From assembly GCA_020024455.1 (NCBI GenBank), contig JAHHTU010000027.1, positions 1-34,512 on the forward strand: a stretch of 34,512 nucleotides of DNA, written 5' to 3'. Source of the DNA: Anaerotignum sp. (GTDB lineage: Bacteria > Bacillota > Clostridia > Lachnospirales > Anaerotignaceae). Within the stretch, counting starts at the first letter, position 1. Every line of letters starts with the position of its first letter. The notes under the pieces were generated by a model. It had not been told where the DNA came from. It saw only the letters and a list, made by a program, of their open reading frames with translations, and searched no databases. Shown here in pieces: positions 33,701-34,512 of the stretch. The translations under genes and the position numbers were made by a program.

Positions 33701-34378
33701 AAGAAAAAACGTGAAGTGATTATCACAAACCCTGAAACAGGCGAAACAAAAGATTATTTGATTCCTTACGGCTCTCGTATCAAAGTATACGATGGCGACA
33801 TGGTGGAAGCCGGTAACGAAATTACAGAAGGTAGTGTGAATCCACATGATATTCTGAAAATCAAAGGCTTGCGTGGCGTACAGGATTATATGATACAAGA
33901 AGTGCAACGTGTATACCGTTTGCAAGGGGTAGAAATCAACGATAAGCATATTGAGGTTATTGTGCGTCAAATGCTCAAACGTGTGAAAATCGAAGAAAAT
34001 GGTGACACCGATTTCTTACCCGGCAGCTTGGTGGATTGGTTGACATTTGAAAATACCAATGCAGCATTAGAAGCAGAAGGCAAAGAACCTGCGGTTGGTT
34101 CTCGTGTTCTGTTGGGTATTACGAAGGCATCTTTGGCAACAGACTCTTTCTTGTCCGCAGCTTCTTTCCAAGAAACAACAAGAGTATTGACAGAAGCGGC
34201 AATCAAAGGTAAAATTGACCCTCTGATTGGTTTGAAAGAAAACGTTATCATCGGGAAACTCATTCCTGCCGGTACCGGTATGTCCCGTTATCGCAATATT
34301 GAGCTGGAAACAGAACAAGATAAACAGGATAATGGGTATCAAGATGACAACATCTATGTAGATGATGAATTGATTTAA
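30734..34378 (+). CDS. rpoC: DNA-directed RNA polymerase subunit beta'
   Basis: RpoC is the largest core subunit and holds the catalytic magnesium. At 1214 residues it has the usual Bacillota length. The N-terminal zinc site is C65, C67, C80 and C83 (CHCGKYKRIRYKGVVCDRC). The catalytic loop NADFDGDQMAVH has DFDGD at 454-458. The second zinc site appears as DCCEGQDREAPG and CRSNIGICAKCYG, and the trigger-loop region is SIGEPGTQLTMRTFHTGG. The start has AAAGGAG at 30718-30724. A strong terminator follows at 34389. Confidence 0.99.
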   Translation: MHTQNTEQGIVFDSIKIGLASPEKIHEWSKGEVKKPETINYRTLKPEKDGLFCERIFGPTKDWECHCGKYKRIRYKGVVCDRCGVEVTKAKVRRERMGHIELAAPVSHIWYFKGIPSRMGLILSMSPRALEKVLYFASYIVLDAGDTELQYKQLLSEREFREAYDKYGNRFVAAMGAEAIKQLLMDIDLEKEADELKRQLIDTTGQKRVRIIKKLEVVESFRVSGNKPEWMILDAIPVIPPDIRPMVQLDGGRFATSDLNDLYRRVINRNNRLKRLLDLGAPDIIVRNEKRMLQEAVDALIDNGRRGRPVTGPGNRALKSLSDMLKGKQGRFRQNLLGKRVDYSGRSVIVVGPELKIYQCGLPKEMAIELFKPFVMKKLVEDGLAHNIKSAKRMVERLQTEVWDILEDVIKEHPVMLNRAPTLHRLGIQAFEPVLVEGRAIKLHPLVCTAYNADFDGDQMAVHVPLSVEAQAECRFLLLAPNNLLKPSDGAPVTVPSQDMILGMYYLTLERIDLNKVYEEDVKDADGHVVVEQGTPIIKSFKDEKEAMLAYDNHEIALQEVIKVRRTLEFNGVPETRMVQTTVGRIIFNEAIPQNLGYVDRTNEDEKFRYEIDFLVDKKGIGKIINRCINKCGATETASVLDKIKSLGYKFSTRAALTVSVSDMEIPKEKQEYLQEAEEQVELITRKFRRGLMTDEERHNKVIEAWNIANDKITTALLAGLGKYNNIYMMANSGARGSNSQIKQLAGMRGLMANPSGGIIELPIKSNFREGLSVLEYFISAHGARKGLTDTALRTADSGYLTRRLVDVSQDIIIREWDCCEGQDREAPGLWVSAFMDGNEVIEGLQDRIRGRWSVLDIIHPETGEILVPADTMITPDQAEAVEKAGIKKVLIRTVLTCRSNIGICAKCYGANMASGRYVRIGESVGIIAAQSIGEPGTQLTMRTFHTGGIAGDDITQGLPRVEELFEARKPKGLAIIAEFGGRVTLSDTKKKREVIITNPETGETKDYLIPYGSRIKVYDGDMVEAGNEITEGSVNPHDILKIKGLRGVQDYMIQEVQRVYRLQGVEINDKHIEVIVRQMLKRVKIEENGDTDFLPGSLVDWLTFENTNAALEAEGKEPAVGSRVLLGITKASLATDSFLSAASFQETTRVLTEAAIKGKIDPLIGLKENVIIGKLIPAGTGMSRYRNIELETEQDKQDNGYQDDNIYVDDELI

Positions 34379-34388
34379 TACAAAAAAG

Positions 34389-34422
34389 AAATCCCCCTAA
34401 AATAATTAGGGGGATTTTGTTT
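34389..34422 (+). terminator. Strong terminator after rpoC
   Basis: AAATCCCCCTAA (34389-34400) pairs perfectly with TTAGGGGGATTT (34406-34417), followed by T-rich sequence. It ends the rpoBC transcript just before the transposase-like remnant. Confidence 0.92.
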
Positions 34423-34450
34423 GGAAACTTGTAGGTTTGTCAAACATATG

Positions 34451-34512
34451 TTACAGTCTACAAAAATAATCTTCTAGAGTTTCTTTTGGAGATTTCCAGT
34501 TCAAGGGACGCA
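34451..34512 (-). CDS. C-terminal end of a probable transposase (partial)
   Basis: Read on the minus strand from the window edge, one frame is open and gives RPLNWKSPKETLEDYFCRL followed by TAA (34453-34451). RPLNWKSPKE resembles the C-terminal RPRKxLxWKTPxE motif of IS30-type (rve/DDE) transposases. Only about 20 residues are visible, so the family call is tentative. The other frames are stopped or unlike proteins. The element's end would lie in 34423-34450, where a GTTTG-T-CAAAC inverted repeat (34435-34445) is seen. Whether the element is complete cannot be told from here. Confidence 0.5.
   Translation of the reverse strand, partial: RPLNWKSPKETLEDYFCRL

Overview
The window looks like a chromosomal backbone segment from a low-GC, Gram-positive, endospore-forming anaerobe of the class Clostridia, probably Lachnospiraceae-like. 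Reasons: strong AGGAGG-type ribosome sites with several TTG/GTG starts, the Bacillota order yloU-fakA-recG and rsmD-coaD-ylbJ-tmcAL-yceD-rpmF, a sporulation-type YlbJ, a Pta-AckA pair, and RpoB/RpoC of Bacillota type. The taxonomic placement is inference; no rRNA is present.

Layout. 1-100: 3' part of a tRNA-Gln(CUG) and its terminator. 240-6066 (+): Asp23-family protein, fatty acid kinase FakA, RecG, RsmD, CoaD and a coiled-coil protein. 6071-8455 (-): YlbJ and TmcAL. 8592-10027 (+): an orphan CheA-like Hpt/ATPase protein and a small zinc-ribbon membrane protein. 10201-13163 (+): pta-ackA, then yceD-rpmF from a consensus promoter overlapping the ackA stop. 13206-14350 (-): AIM24-family protein plus an overlapping HEAT-like protein. 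14445-17123 (+): an unknown protein, PlsX, ACP and RNase III. 17283-22124 (+): uvrB-uvrA behind a strong promoter with a LexA-like box. 22298-23909 (+): an unknown small protein, a double OB-fold SSB-like protein and a divergent CobO-like P-loop protein. 23947-26156 (-): an unknown protein, a DMT transporter and QueH. 26462-34378 (+): a strong promoter, a leader of about 360 nt, then rpoB-rpoC and a terminator. The last 62 bases hold the C-terminal end of a probable transposase on the minus strand.

How the genes fit together. FakA, PlsX and ACP supply acyl-phosphate and acyl carrier for phospholipid synthesis. Pta-AckA makes ATP from acetyl-CoA. RecG, UvrA, UvrB and the SSB-like protein serve DNA repair and recombination. 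RsmD, TmcAL, QueH, L32 and RNase III serve translation and RNA maturation. RpoB/RpoC are the core polymerase subunits. Most of the window is housekeeping.

The least explained parts are the rpoB leader, which has a six-codon ORF behind a perfect Shine-Dalgarno and mutually exclusive hairpins; a 14-bp palindrome at the pta promoter; the orphan CheA-like protein; and several unrecognised small genes. I saw no CRISPR array, prophage or complete insertion sequence.
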